Of a stretch of 64,000 bases of DNA, positions 18,734-28,196 are shown piece by piece. The notes below the pieces were generated by a model. The model saw only the letters and a list, made by a program, of their open reading frames with translations, did no database searches and had not been told where the DNA came from. A program made the translations under genes and the position numbers. Positions within the stretch are counted from its first letter, which is position 1. Each line of letters opens with the position of its first letter. Source of the DNA: Lamprobacter modestohalophilus (lineage in GTDB: Bacteria > Pseudomonadota > Gammaproteobacteria > Chromatiales > Chromatiaceae); contig NZ_NRRY01000002.1 of NCBI RefSeq assembly GCF_016583905.1, positions 62,001 to 126,000 on the forward strand. The letters are read 5' to 3'.

Positions 18734-19292
18734 AATCTATCAGTTGAAGGTCGCGCTCAAGCAGACTAAGCCGCCGATCTGGCGACGCGTCCTAGTGCTG
18801 AACAGAACCCCGCTTGCAGACTTGCATGCGATCCTGCAGGCCCTGATGGGGTGGACGGATTCTCATCTGCACCAATTCATCGTAGAGGGTCAATACTATG
18901 GCGCACCAAGCCCTTACGATGATTTTATGGAGATGGCGGACGAGCGACAATATCGGCTTGATCAACTCCTAAAGAAGGAAAAGGCGTCAATGATCTACGA
19001 GTATGATTTTGGCGATGGCTGGAATCACAAGATCACGTTGGAGAAGATCCTGCCTTTCGACCAGGCGCAACGGTTGCCACAGTGCCTCAAAGGCAAGGGG
19101 GCTTGTCCGCCTGAGGATGTTGGCGGAGTCTGGGGTTATTACGCATTTCTGGATGCATTGGCCAATCCTGAGCATCCCGAGCACGATGAATTGAAGGAGT
19201 GGATTGGTGGCGATTTCGACCCCGATGAACTCGATCTGAACGATATCAATTCGCGACTCTTTTTTCAGCAGATGGATAGCCCGCAAGTCTGA
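18714..19292 (+). CDS. Plasmid pRiA4b ORF-3 family protein
   Basis: 192 residues from ATG 18714 (GAGGG upstream), overlapping the end of the NTAQ1-like gene. The family (PF07929) signature is clear: IYQLKVALKQTKPPIWRRV, LHAILQALMGW, IYEYDFGDGWNHKI and CPPEDVGG. Members are found on plasmids and near insertion sequences but no biochemical role is established. The overlap suggests co-expression with the amidase. Confidence 0.88.
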   Translation: MVQESRKIYQLKVALKQTKPPIWRRVLVLNRTPLADLHAILQALMGWTDSHLHQFIVEGQYYGAPSPYDDFMEMADERQYRLDQLLKKEKASMIYEYDFGDGWNHKITLEKILPFDQAQRLPQCLKGKGACPPEDVGGVWGYYAFLDALANPEHPEHDELKEWIGGDFDPDELDLNDINSRLFFQQMDSPQV

Positions 19293-19451
19293 TTGCGAGC
19301 CTTGCTGTCAGGGCGGCGCCGGATGCTCATTCCTGGGGGCTCATCATGGCTGCGCATTGAGTGGCGACTTCGGTCTTGGTCCTTGGTCTGCTTGCGAAGG
19401 CCATGTTTATTGATGGCTTTCATCTAAGTTTATCTCTGTCATCTGCAGTTT

Positions 19452-19502
19452 CTAGGATCAACCAAGCCCTAGGATCAACCAAGCCCTAGGATCAACAAAG
19501 CA
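19452..19502. repeat. Three 17-bp tandem repeats
   Basis: Three copies of CTAGGATCAACCAAGCC, the last with two changes, end 15 bases before the start of the PH-domain gene. Confidence 0.9.
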
Positions 19503-19517
19503 TAGTGGTCAATCATC

Positions 19518-20009
19518 ATGTCTGAGCTGCTCTATAAGGCAAACCCTTCGATCTGGCGCTCGCACCCCTTTGGCGCCCTCGTTGCCTGGGTGCTGATACT
19601 CTTGGGGGCAGTCATCGCCTTCACCGGGGCGATCCCTTTTCTGCCTGAGCCGACGCAGCCGATTCAATTGCCAGAGGGCTTCGACCTGCGCTGGGTGGGT
19701 TATGGTCTGCTGGCGATTGGCTGCTTCCAACTACTGCGCTGGTGGCTGGCCACGCTGATGGATCAGCTCGAGATCTATGAGCGCGAGCTGGTCTGGACCC
19801 ATGGTCTGCTGAGCAAGGAGTACACCGAGATCAACATGGGCTCGGTGCGCACGGTGCGCATTGGGCAGTCGTTGTTCCAGCGTATCGTTGGTGCTGGCGA
19901 CCTGCAGATCTTTACCGCTGGTGATGAGCCAGAGCTGACCATCCGCGGGCTGCCGCGGCCGCAGGAGATTCGTCAGCACATCAAGGGATACAGCGCTGGT
20001 GATGAATAG
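19518..20009 (+). CDS. Membrane protein with bacterial PH domain
   Basis: 163 residues with two hydrophobic segments (about 19-40 and 60-82) followed by a bacterial pleckstrin-homology domain of the YdbS/YdbT type (LEIYERELVWTHGLLSKEYTEI, then VRTVRIGQSLFQRIVGAGDLQIFTAG). Likely an inner-membrane protein with the PH domain in the cytoplasm; role unknown. Its 3' end overlaps the long version of the next frame, but the signal peptide of that gene starts later. Confidence 0.8.
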   Translation: MSELLYKANPSIWRSHPFGALVAWVLILLGAVIAFTGAIPFLPEPTQPIQLPEGFDLRWVGYGLLAIGCFQLLRWWLATLMDQLEIYERELVWTHGLLSKEYTEINMGSVRTVRIGQSLFQRIVGAGDLQIFTAGDEPELTIRGLPRPQEIRQHIKGYSAGDE

Positions 20010-20172
20010 CCTGTCGCAGTCCCCTTGCGCTTTGCTTACGGCCCCCACGATGCCGCTCATTATAGACTCAGACTCTCTCATGGCCCTGGTGATTGCGCCG
20101 ATTGCGTTTCTGAGGCTCGCTCATCATCCCGCGGCCGATGGCTGCCGATTGGGCTTGCCACCTGACTGGCCA

Positions 20173-21021
20173 ATGTGGCGACTCATCGCTGCTGTCCTGG
20201 CCTTGTTGAGCTTCGGCACGACCTTTGCTGACACCGGCGCGCTGGATCGGATCAAGGCCGCGCAGACCATCCGCATCGCCTACTCGCCAACGGCCTATCC
20301 GATCTCGTTCAAGGATACTGAAGGTGTTCCGCGCGGCTACTCAGTCGATCTATGCCGGCATATCGTCACCAGCGTGCAGCAGGCGCTCGGTCTCGACGCG
20401 CTCGAGATCGCCTGGATCGAGGGCAATACGCCGCGCCGGGTAGCCGCCGTTGCCAATGGCGAGGCTGACATTGAATGCGGCACCACCACCATGAGCCTAG
20501 CGCGGCAGCGCCAGGTCGATTTCTCCAATGTCGTCTTCGTCGAGTCTGGCGGGATCTTGGTCAAGAGTGATCGCGGTCTGCGCGGGCTCGCCGATCTCGC
20601 CGGCCGTAAGGTTGGTGTGGTGCCGGAGACGACGACTGAACGCCGCTTGCGCCCAGCGCTGAGCGAGCAGGGTATCGAGCTAGAACTGCTACCGATCCGC
20701 GATGCTAAGGACGGGCGTGATCGGCTGATGGCGGATGAGCTGGACGCGGTTGCCGGCGACCGCTTGTTGTTGATCGGCCAGGTGGCGGATACCGGCAAGG
20801 CCGAGGACTTTGCCATCGTGGATGCGAATTTTTCGGTCGAGCCCTATGCCTTTGCGTTGCCGCGCAACGATGCCGATTTTCGGCTGGAAGTCAACCGTGG
20901 CCTCGCTGAGGTCTATCGCAGCGGTGAGATCGATCAGATTTTCCAGCGTTGGTTTGGTGAGGACTCGGCGCCGACGCGGCTGCTCGAAACGATCTATTTC
21001 ATCTATGGGTTTAGCGACTGA
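20173..21021 (+). CDS. Extracellular solute-binding protein, family 3
   Basis: 282 residues from ATG 20173, chosen because it begins a clean signal peptide (MWRLIAAVLALLSFGTTFA). The mature part has the family-3 amino-acid-binding pattern: TIRIAYSPTAYPISFKD, GYSVDLCRHI, GEADIECGTTTMSLARQ and VDFSNVVFVESGG. No permease or ATPase gene accompanies it, so it may serve a distant ABC importer or a sensor. The open frame extends upstream to 19999, overlapping the PH-domain gene. Confidence 0.85.
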   Translation: MWRLIAAVLALLSFGTTFADTGALDRIKAAQTIRIAYSPTAYPISFKDTEGVPRGYSVDLCRHIVTSVQQALGLDALEIAWIEGNTPRRVAAVANGEADIECGTTTMSLARQRQVDFSNVVFVESGGILVKSDRGLRGLADLAGRKVGVVPETTTERRLRPALSEQGIELELLPIRDAKDGRDRLMADELDAVAGDRLLLIGQVADTGKAEDFAIVDANFSVEPYAFALPRNDADFRLEVNRGLAEVYRSGEIDQIFQRWFGEDSAPTRLLETIYFIYGFSD

Positions 21022-21131
21022 TCCTGAGCCGTTCCTCGGGTGAGCGCGAGCCGTTGATTCACGTGAATCTCGAGCGCGGCATTGTCCGGGGTGGGGCGCT
21101 GCGCCATGCGCGTTAGGCTGGGCGCAGCGAT

Positions 21132-24100
21132 TCAGCTCAGCCGCGGCTCAGCGGCTTTGCGCTGAGCGGGCTCTAGGTATCGCACGACCTGATTGGTGGG
21201 CCGCAGCTGCTTGCGAAGCGTCTGCACCCGCTCAATGCTTGATCCTGCTTTGACGAACGTGACGATCTCCGCGGCCGGACAAGGCTTGCAGAAGTAATAG
21301 CCTTGTACGATGTCGCAGCCGGCGTTGATCAGATACCGCACCTGCAGCTCGGTCTCTACGCCCTCGGCGACGGTCTCTTTGCCCATGCTCTTGGCCATCC
21401 CGATGATGGTGCGGACCATTGCCCAATCACGCTCCTGCTCGACGATATCAAGCACGAACTTGCGATCGATCTTCAGCGTGCTGAAGGGCAGGTGCTTGAG
21501 GCGCGAGAGTGAAGACTCACCGGTACCAAAGTCGTCGATCGAGAGCTCGAAGCCGGCGCCGACCAGATGCCGCCAAAACTCGGCGATCTCCGGCTCGTCG
21601 CGCATCGCGGCCTCGAGGATCTCGAATTCTAGATCCTGTGGGTCGATGCCCGACTCGCGCACGGTTTGTAGCAACAGCTTCTCGAGCAATGACGGCTGGA
21701 AGAAGCCGACATCGAGATTGATCGATATCCGCCCGACGCTCAGCCCCTCGGCTTGCCACTGCTTGCACTGGCGGCAGGCCTCTTGGAGCACCCATTCGGT
21801 GATCGGCTGCATCAGCCCCGTCTCTTGCGCAACCGCCAAGAAGCGACCAGGGCTGAGCAGTCCCTCGCTGGGATGCTGCCAGCGCACCAACGCCTCAAGG
21901 CCAACAACACGTCCGTCAACCAAAGAGACCTTGGGCTGATAATGCACGCGGAACTGGCGCTTCCTGAGCGCATTGCGCAACGCCGACTCCAGCTCGAAGC
22001 GGCTGTTGGCATCATCGTCGAGGGCCGCGGTGAAATACCGATAGCCATTGCGTCCCTGTGCTTTGGCCTGCAATAAGGCGGCATTCGCACATTTGATCAA
22101 GGTGGCGCTGTCCTGCCCATCCTTGGGGAACAGCGCAATGCCGATGCTGGCACTGACGTCAACCCGCTTACCAGCGATCTTGATGGGATGACGTAAGGCG
22201 GCGAGCAGGGCGTGCGCTGTGTGTGACGGGGCTGCCGGGTGCTCCAGGCAGCGCATCATCAGTCCGAATTCATCGCCTCCGCAGCGCGCTGCACAGTCGG
22301 TTGGCCCAAGAACCTGCTGTATACGACCAGCAATCTTCTTCAACGCTTGGTCACCAGCGGCATGGCCGAGTGAATCATTGATTCGCTTAAAGCGGTCAAT
22401 GTCGCAGAGCAACAAGGCAAACTGGCTCGCAGACGCCTGCGCTTGACTCAGCTCTTCTTCGAGTGCCTCCAAAAAGGCATTGCGGTTATAGAGACCGGTG
22501 ACTTGGTCGAAGTAAGCCAGCTCATGCAGCCGCGCCTCTTTGGCGCGGAGCTCGGAGATGTCGTTGAAGACGCCAACGAAGCCGACAATCTCTCCTGACG
22601 GGTCTCGTACCGCATTGATCTTCAGCCATTCAGGAAATTCCTCGCCGTTTTTGCGCCGATTCCAGAGTTCGCCCTCCCAATGCCCCCGCGTGAGTAGCTC
22701 GTGCCACAGTCTTTCATAGAACGCCTTGTCCTGACGACCTGAGGCGAAGATGCTAGGATTCTTGCCGAGCACCTCGTCTTCGCGATACCCGGTAATGCGC
22801 GTCAGGGCCGCGTTGACGGCCTGGATACTGGCTCGCTGATCGGTGACGCAGACCGCCTCGGCGAGATGACGGAAGGCGACGTCGGCGGTCTGTAGCTTTT
22901 CCTTCGCCGCTTTTTCTGCGCGCAGATCTCGAAAGAGCACCACCGAGCCACTGAGCTCACCTTCGACGTACAGTGGCGAAGCAACCACACTCACCGGCAG
23001 TCGCTGCCCATCGCGATGGCGAAAGACCTCGGTATCACTGCGGTACACCTCGCCACGTAAGGGTGCCTGCTGCACCGGGCATTCAGAGGCTGGGACATCA
23101 TCGGGCTCGCCGTGCAGGTGGAACAACTGATGTGCGCTCTGCCGGCTGAGCTGATCTTGCGAATAGCCGAGCAGCTCCGAGGCGGCCTGATTCGAATACA
23201 GGATACGGCCATCACGATCCATCACATAGAGCCCTTCGGCCATGTGATCGCCGATGGTGCGAAGGCTCTGACGCGAGCTGATCCAGCGCCTTAATGTCAG
23301 TACCAAGAAGCCGAGCACCAGCGTGACGATGAGGAACAGACCGATAAACCAGTCGCGTTGTACCACGTATTCCGGCGTTTCGAGATATGACACGAATGAA
23401 GCCGCGATCTGGCCTTGGCTGTCACGGACCGGGAGCACCAGCACGGCCCAACATCGGCTGAGTCCAATGCAGGTATTGCGCGCGAAAGGGTCACCTCGTT
23501 CCATCGCTAGGTGGATACCCTGATCTGAGGCCAGATTGAGATCGAGGGCGGCCACCCATGGCGGCTTCGGTTCGACCAGGGTTGCATCGCGTAGCGAGCT
23601 CGTATCGTCCTCGACCAGGTAATCCGGGTGCAGGGGTGTCGTCTCGAACAACGCGAGCGCGCTGGGATGAGCGATTTTCTGCATGAGGTCGCGCCTCAGC
23701 AGGAGTCGGTTGGCGGATTGTCGGCCGGTCTGGTCGCTGCCGGACGCGGTGTCGCCTAATCGCTGAGCGGCCCTGCGCAACGCATCGAACGAGAGGCTGT
23801 AATCGACGACGCCGATGAACTGATCATCCTGGAACAGCGGATAGGCATACCGGTAGCCAGGATAGACGCGGCCATTCTCGAATCCTTGTGCGGCCTGCTG
23901 ATTGGCAATGACTTCGGCCAGGATCGGGCGTTGCGAGGCAATGCGATCATCATAGAGATCGGGACGGTTGAAGCGCAGAAACGAGCGCCCGTCTGGCTCA
24001 ACGAATTGCAGCACCCGCAGATCCTGTGATCGCAGCAGGTCATAGGTCGGCGCTAGAGCGCGATACAGGCTTCCACGCAGCGCGCGCCGCTCCTCAACCG

Positions 24101-24365
24101 AGGCCGAGGCGGCTTGCGCAAGCAGTTTGCGCACCGCCGGCACGTCGACGGACTGCAGGTTCAGTAAGGTGATCAGCCGCGCATAATCGTTGACGATATC
24201 CTCGTAGCTGCGCTCGAGTTCACTCCGATACAGCGTGAGCAGGTGGGTCGTCTCATTGCGAAAGACCATCCACAGCGTCCAGGCAAGGAGGGATTCCGCG
24301 AGCAAGAAGACTAGCAGCGCGATGACGCTCGCCCGCTTGATCCGTCGAAACGACCAGACCTTCAT
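21132..24365 (-). CDS. Membrane PAS-GGDEF-EAL cyclic-di-GMP protein
   Basis: 1077 residues from ATG 24365, whose ATGA overlaps the stop of the upstream binding-protein gene. Order: TM helix (about 11-35), periplasmic sensor (about 36-335), second TM (about 341-364), two PAS domains (about 370-620), GGDEF (motif CGGDEF near residue 696) and EAL (GLEALVRW near residue 822, with DDFGTGESSLSRL). Both active-site motifs are intact, so synthesis and breakdown of c-di-GMP are both possible. No clear RxxD inhibitory site precedes GGDEF. Probably receives its signal from the co-transcribed periplasmic protein. Confidence 0.9.
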   Translation of the reverse strand: MKVWSFRRIKRASVIALLVFLLAESLLAWTLWMVFRNETTHLLTLYRSELERSYEDIVNDYARLITLLNLQSVDVPAVRKLLAQAASASVEERRALRGSLYRALAPTYDLLRSQDLRVLQFVEPDGRSFLRFNRPDLYDDRIASQRPILAEVIANQQAAQGFENGRVYPGYRYAYPLFQDDQFIGVVDYSLSFDALRRAAQRLGDTASGSDQTGRQSANRLLLRRDLMQKIAHPSALALFETTPLHPDYLVEDDTSSLRDATLVEPKPPWVAALDLNLASDQGIHLAMERGDPFARNTCIGLSRCWAVLVLPVRDSQGQIAASFVSYLETPEYVVQRDWFIGLFLIVTLVLGFLVLTLRRWISSRQSLRTIGDHMAEGLYVMDRDGRILYSNQAASELLGYSQDQLSRQSAHQLFHLHGEPDDVPASECPVQQAPLRGEVYRSDTEVFRHRDGQRLPVSVVASPLYVEGELSGSVVLFRDLRAEKAAKEKLQTADVAFRHLAEAVCVTDQRASIQAVNAALTRITGYREDEVLGKNPSIFASGRQDKAFYERLWHELLTRGHWEGELWNRRKNGEEFPEWLKINAVRDPSGEIVGFVGVFNDISELRAKEARLHELAYFDQVTGLYNRNAFLEALEEELSQAQASASQFALLLCDIDRFKRINDSLGHAAGDQALKKIAGRIQQVLGPTDCAARCGGDEFGLMMRCLEHPAAPSHTAHALLAALRHPIKIAGKRVDVSASIGIALFPKDGQDSATLIKCANAALLQAKAQGRNGYRYFTAALDDDANSRFELESALRNALRKRQFRVHYQPKVSLVDGRVVGLEALVRWQHPSEGLLSPGRFLAVAQETGLMQPITEWVLQEACRQCKQWQAEGLSVGRISINLDVGFFQPSLLEKLLLQTVRESGIDPQDLEFEILEAAMRDEPEIAEFWRHLVGAGFELSIDDFGTGESSLSRLKHLPFSTLKIDRKFVLDIVEQERDWAMVRTIIGMAKSMGKETVAEGVETELQVRYLINAGCDIVQGYYFCKPCPAAEIVTFVKAGSSIERVQTLRKQLRPTNQVVRYLEPAQRKAAEPRLS

Positions 24366-25384
24366 GGCCGTTGAACAGCCTGTAATCGAGCTTCCGCCAG
24401 TGGCGTCATCGGCGCCGCTGCTTCTGCTGGTCTTCCCGATGTACGCTGCAGCGAAGTGATGCGCTCTTCTGGTGGCAAGGGTGCTTCCGGAATCGGAGCA
24501 CCTGGAATCGGCCAAGGCAGGTAACTCAACGCATCCGCAACTGCCGCGTAGTCACAATTTCTGGGCGCGACAATCCCGTGCCGGACCTGTGGCCCCCATG
24601 AGGCTGTCAGTTGCGCTAGGGCTGGCTTGTGCTCCAAGTCTTCTAGGCTTGCCAGCCCTTCCTGTAGTCGCGCAACCATCGCAGCCGACAAGGTGGCGGT
24701 GTTGGCGACCAACGAGAAACCTGGCCAGCGCTGACTCTCGGCGATCGGTTCCAGATTCAGGTGTGCATAGCGCTGGGCGATGGCCGTCTTGACGCCCGCC
24801 ACATCGAAACGGCCCCGAACGACGCCCAGCGCTGCATTGGCGTGGTTTCCGGCATAGGTGAACTGATTGGTATCGCCATCGAGGCGTCGGCCAGCAGCGC
24901 GCAGCATCTCCGAGACCGCCAGCCAGCCGCAGGTCGAGTAGGGTTGCGTGAGTCCGATGCGTTTGCCCTGGATTTCAGATGGAAACAGGCTGTCATCAGC
25001 GTAGGCCACCAAGGAGCAGGTGTAATGTGGGGCGCCATCGGCTTCGCGGAAGCAGCCCAAGGGCTGGGCATGGCTGTGATCGCGCTGCAGGATGGCGAGC
25101 GGCAAGGGGCCAAGGTAGGCCAGGTCGATCTCACCTTCATGGAAGGCGGTGAGCAAATCGCCATAGTCACGGAAATGGGTCCACTGAATCGATACCTCGG
25201 CCTGTTCGGCCAGGAAGTCAATCAGTCCGCCGATCTGCTCGTGGATGATCTTTGGGTCTTCGAGCGGAAGCGGCGCGAAGCGCAGCGGTTGTGCTGCAGC
25301 CATCAGCGGCAGCAGCCAACACAGGAGACCGATAACGAGGAGGACTCGAAGCCGCGACGAATGACAGTTCCCCTCTGAGCGCAT
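24362..25384 (-). CDS. PhnD-like periplasmic binding protein
   Basis: 340 residues with an N-terminal signal peptide (LLVIGLLCWLLPLMAAAQP). The body matches the phosphate/phosphite/phosphonate-binding family (PF12974): FAPLPLEDPKIIHEQI, GEIDLAYLGPLPLAIL, TQPYSTCGWLAVSEML and FDVAGVKTAIA. No ABC permease or ATPase is near; instead it overlaps by four bases a GGDEF-EAL gene. It is therefore more likely the ligand-sensing partner of that enzyme than a transporter subunit. The C-terminal 60 residues are Pro/Ala-rich, perhaps a flexible link to the membrane partner. Ligand unknown. Confidence 0.85.
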   Translation of the reverse strand: MRSEGNCHSSRLRVLLVIGLLCWLLPLMAAAQPLRFAPLPLEDPKIIHEQIGGLIDFLAEQAEVSIQWTHFRDYGDLLTAFHEGEIDLAYLGPLPLAILQRDHSHAQPLGCFREADGAPHYTCSLVAYADDSLFPSEIQGKRIGLTQPYSTCGWLAVSEMLRAAGRRLDGDTNQFTYAGNHANAALGVVRGRFDVAGVKTAIAQRYAHLNLEPIAESQRWPGFSLVANTATLSAAMVARLQEGLASLEDLEHKPALAQLTASWGPQVRHGIVAPRNCDYAAVADALSYLPWPIPGAPIPEAPLPPEERITSLQRTSGRPAEAAAPMTPLAEARLQAVQRP

Positions 25385-25747
25385 GACTGAGGCCCCTGCT
25401 GTTTTCGATCATTTTTTCTTTAATAAGCAGATACTTATCTGCTTATTAAAGAAAGCATCCGGGCAAGCTGGAGGCTAGTCCAGGTAGGGTGGATTAGCAA
25501 GGCGCCCGGCGTTAGAGACGATCGTGGGATTGAGCTGTGGCAGGGTCAGTGTGCGTTCTTGGCGAGGTGAGAGTCCGGTGGAAGCTGGTGGGAGCCAGGT
25601 GGGAGCCCGGTGGGAGCACGATGTGCTTCAGTGCCGGTTGCTTGGGCGCAGGGGCTTGGGCGTAGGGCTCGAGCGCAGGGCTTGGGCAGGGTAGCGCCGC
25701 GCCATGATCGTCAGTTGTCTGGACCGGCGCGCCTTGGCGACAGGCTG
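25385..25747. other. Spacer with palindrome and short direct repeats
   Basis: Besides the palindrome it has four 10-11 bp copies of GGTGGGAGCCN at 25577-25619 and a degenerate GGGCTTGGGC repeat at 25640-25690. No credible gene on either strand. Confidence 0.6.
25415..25454. promoter_or_regulatory. 40-bp AT-rich perfect palindrome (candidate operator)
   Basis: Two perfect 19-bp arms with a 2-base centre, core TTTAATAAGCAGATA and its complement, lie 30 bases upstream of the PhnD-like start codon. AT-rich in a GC-rich region. No U-run follows on either strand, so a terminator is less likely than a repressor or activator site. Confidence 0.6.
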
Positions 25748-27541
25748 TCAGTCTGCCTCGAGCGTTTGAAACTGTAAGGCTGCCAACCGCGCGTACAGGC
25801 CGCCGTCGGCAAGGAGTTGCTCGTGTCGGCCGCTGGCGACGATGCGCCCTTGATCCAAGACCAGGATGCGGTCGGCATTGCGGACCGTCGCCAATCGATG
25901 CGCGATGACGATACTGGTGCGTCCTTGCATCAGGTGCTCAAGGGCGTCCTGTACCAAGCGCTCGCTCTCGGCGTCGAGGGCGCTGGTGGCCTCGTCGAGC
26001 AGCAGTACGGCGGGATCGCGAAGGATGGCCCGCGCGATGGCGATGCGCTGGCGCTCGCCGCCGGAGAGGCGTACGCCGCGCTCACCGAGGAAGGTTCGGT
26101 AGCCGTCTGGTAGCCGCTGGATGAACTCATGCGCGTGCGCGGCTCGGGCCGCGGCCTCAACGGCCGCTGCATCGGCCTCCAGCCCATAGCGGATGTTCTC
26201 GATGGCATCGGCGCCGAAGATCACCGGGTCTTGCGGAACGATGACGATCTGGCGGCGGAAGTCGGCCGGCTCCATCGCGCGCAGATCGATGCCGTCGAGC
26301 CGCAGTACCCCCTGCTGAGGATCATAAAAGCGCAGCAAGAGGTGGAACAGCGTCGACTTGCCGGCCCCGGACGGACCGACCAGCGCGATCTGTTCGCCAG
26401 GCGCGATCTCGAGATCAATCTCGGCGAGGGCGGGATGCTCGGGGCGTGATGGATAGGTAAAGCTCAGGCGCTCGGCGCTGACCTGACCCCGAACCGGCAT
26501 TGGCAGCGGTTGCGGGTGAGCGGGTGGGGTAATCGCTGGCTCGGTCTCGAGGAGCTCCATCAAGCGCTCAGCGGCGCCAGCGCCACGCAGCAGTTGGCCT
26601 GCGATATCCGATAAGGCGCCAACGTTGCCGGCGACCAGGATGGCGTAGAACAGGAAGGCTGAGAGCTCGCCGCCGGTGATGCGCCCAGCCAGCACCTCGC
26701 GGCCGCCGAACCAGAGCACGACGCCGATCGCGCCGAAGGTCAGCAGGGTCACCAGTGTGCTCAACAGCGCGCTGGCCAGCGAGCGCTGCATCGCCGTACC
26801 GAAGGCCTCCTCGACGCGCTCGCCGTAGCGTGCGCGATCGATCGGCTCGTGACAGAAGGCCTGTACCGTGCGAATCCCGTGCAAGCTTTCGTCGACATAG
26901 GCGCCGACATCGCCGATCCGATCCTGACTGAGCCGCGACAACCGTCGCACCCGGTGGCCAAGCACCCAGGCTGGGACCAGCACCAGCGGAACCCCGAGCA
27001 GGACCAGCTTGGTGAGCTGCGGACTGGTGATCGCGAGCATGACCAGGCTGCCGACCGTGAGCAGCGCACTGCGCAGGCCCATCGCGAAGGTCGAGCCGAC
27101 CACTGTCTGCAACAGCGCGGTATCGCTGGTCAGTCGTGAGATGACTTCGCCGGTGCGGGTGGTCTCAAAGAAGCCGACGTTGAGCGCCAAGGCACGCTCA
27201 AACACGGCTTGCCGCACATCGGCGACGATCCGCTCGCCGAGCCAATTCAGCAGCCAGCTACGCAGTCCGACGGCGCCGCTCAACAGCACCACGACTAGCA
27301 AGAACAGCAGCAAGGCTCTGTTCAGCGAAGCCGGTGAGCCATTGGCCAGGCCGCTATCGACCACATGGCGAATCACCTGGCCAAAGGCCAACAGCGCCCC
27401 AGCGGCGAACAGCAAGGCCGCGACGGCCAGCAGCAGACGGCCGAGATAAGGACGCCCGAAGCCAAGCAAGCGGACCAGTGGTCGCAAACGGCGACTCCGC
27501 GGCCGATCGAGAGCGTCGGCTGACGAGGGAGAGGATCGCAT
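25748..27541 (-). CDS. ABC exporter, fused permease-ATPase (ABCB/MsbA type)
   Basis: 597 residues: six hydrophobic helices in the first 320, then one ATP-binding domain with Walker A GPSGAGKST, signature LSGGERQRIAIARA, Walker B VLLLDEATSALD and the switch His in IAHRLATV. It is a homodimeric exporter of the MsbA/LmrA type. The CHEPIDRARY and GLANGSP regions are typical of a widespread proteobacterial subgroup rather than MsbA itself, and lpxK is not next to it, so lipid A flipping is not assumed. Substrate unknown. Confidence 0.92.
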   Translation of the reverse strand: MRSSPSSADALDRPRSRRLRPLVRLLGFGRPYLGRLLLAVAALLFAAGALLAFGQVIRHVVDSGLANGSPASLNRALLLFLLVVVLLSGAVGLRSWLLNWLGERIVADVRQAVFERALALNVGFFETTRTGEVISRLTSDTALLQTVVGSTFAMGLRSALLTVGSLVMLAITSPQLTKLVLLGVPLVLVPAWVLGHRVRRLSRLSQDRIGDVGAYVDESLHGIRTVQAFCHEPIDRARYGERVEEAFGTAMQRSLASALLSTLVTLLTFGAIGVVLWFGGREVLAGRITGGELSAFLFYAILVAGNVGALSDIAGQLLRGAGAAERLMELLETEPAITPPAHPQPLPMPVRGQVSAERLSFTYPSRPEHPALAEIDLEIAPGEQIALVGPSGAGKSTLFHLLLRFYDPQQGVLRLDGIDLRAMEPADFRRQIVIVPQDPVIFGADAIENIRYGLEADAAAVEAAARAAHAHEFIQRLPDGYRTFLGERGVRLSGGERQRIAIARAILRDPAVLLLDEATSALDAESERLVQDALEHLMQGRTSIVIAHRLATVRNADRILVLDQGRIVASGRHEQLLADGGLYARLAALQFQTLEAD

Positions 27542-27721
27542 GAGGTGCTATCCGTGGCTCGAGGCGGTGCCTTGCGCTGTCAGCATGGGCAATGCGCTCG
27601 GATCAAGAAGGGCCGCCGCGGCCTTTAGCTAGCGCTGATTGTCGGACGCGGCGGGCGAGGTCAGGCTGCGGGTGGGTACTCAGCGTGCAATCGCTGCCCC
27701 TGTGCTGACGCTGATCCGGGA

Positions 27722-27958
27722 TTAGGTCCGGAGAAGATCGTAGAGCCTATCCTTGAGCAGCAAACGTTCTTTCTTAAGCTCCTCGATGGTTTCGTCGGCA
27801 ACGGGTGTGCCGAGCTCCTCGAGCTTGCGAACCTTCGCATCCAGCGTGTCATAAGAATCCATGAGCTCGGAAAAGGCAGAGTTGCTCGCGCGCATCTCGT
27901 CAATCTTGCCTTCGAGCTCCGGAAACTCATGGAGCACATCGTGAATTTCTCCAAGCAT
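27722..27958 (-). CDS. YdcH-family small coiled-coil protein (DUF465)
   Basis: 78 residues, almost wholly helical and charged, with the family pattern HEFPELEGKIDEMRASNSAF, FSELMDSYDTLDAKVRKLE and KKERLLLKDRLYDLL. Widespread, uncharacterised, cytoplasmic. Stands alone between the ABC exporter and skp. Confidence 0.85.
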   Translation of the reverse strand: MLGEIHDVLHEFPELEGKIDEMRASNSAFSELMDSYDTLDAKVRKLEELGTPVADETIEELKKERLLLKDRLYDLLRT

Positions 27959-28196
27959 CGGCTTGTGAACCTCCGGAACGGCACCGCTTCAACGGCGGTG
28001 CTGATGTCTTATTGAATGGGTGATGGACGGGCCACAGCACGGCGTTTACCTACGCGCACAAGACCCTCCTCAGAATTGTAAACCAGCGGTCATGAACTGC
28101 CCTTGGCTGGGGCGGAAAAACCTGATCTGAGTTAGCAAAAATGCAGGAATTTTGGTCAAGTGTCGCGTGACTTTCCCACGGTTATCGGTTGCTAGG

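Noticed and set aside
25415-25454. Rho-independent terminator
   Set aside because: The stem is AT-rich and neither strand has a U-run after it; an operator fits better.
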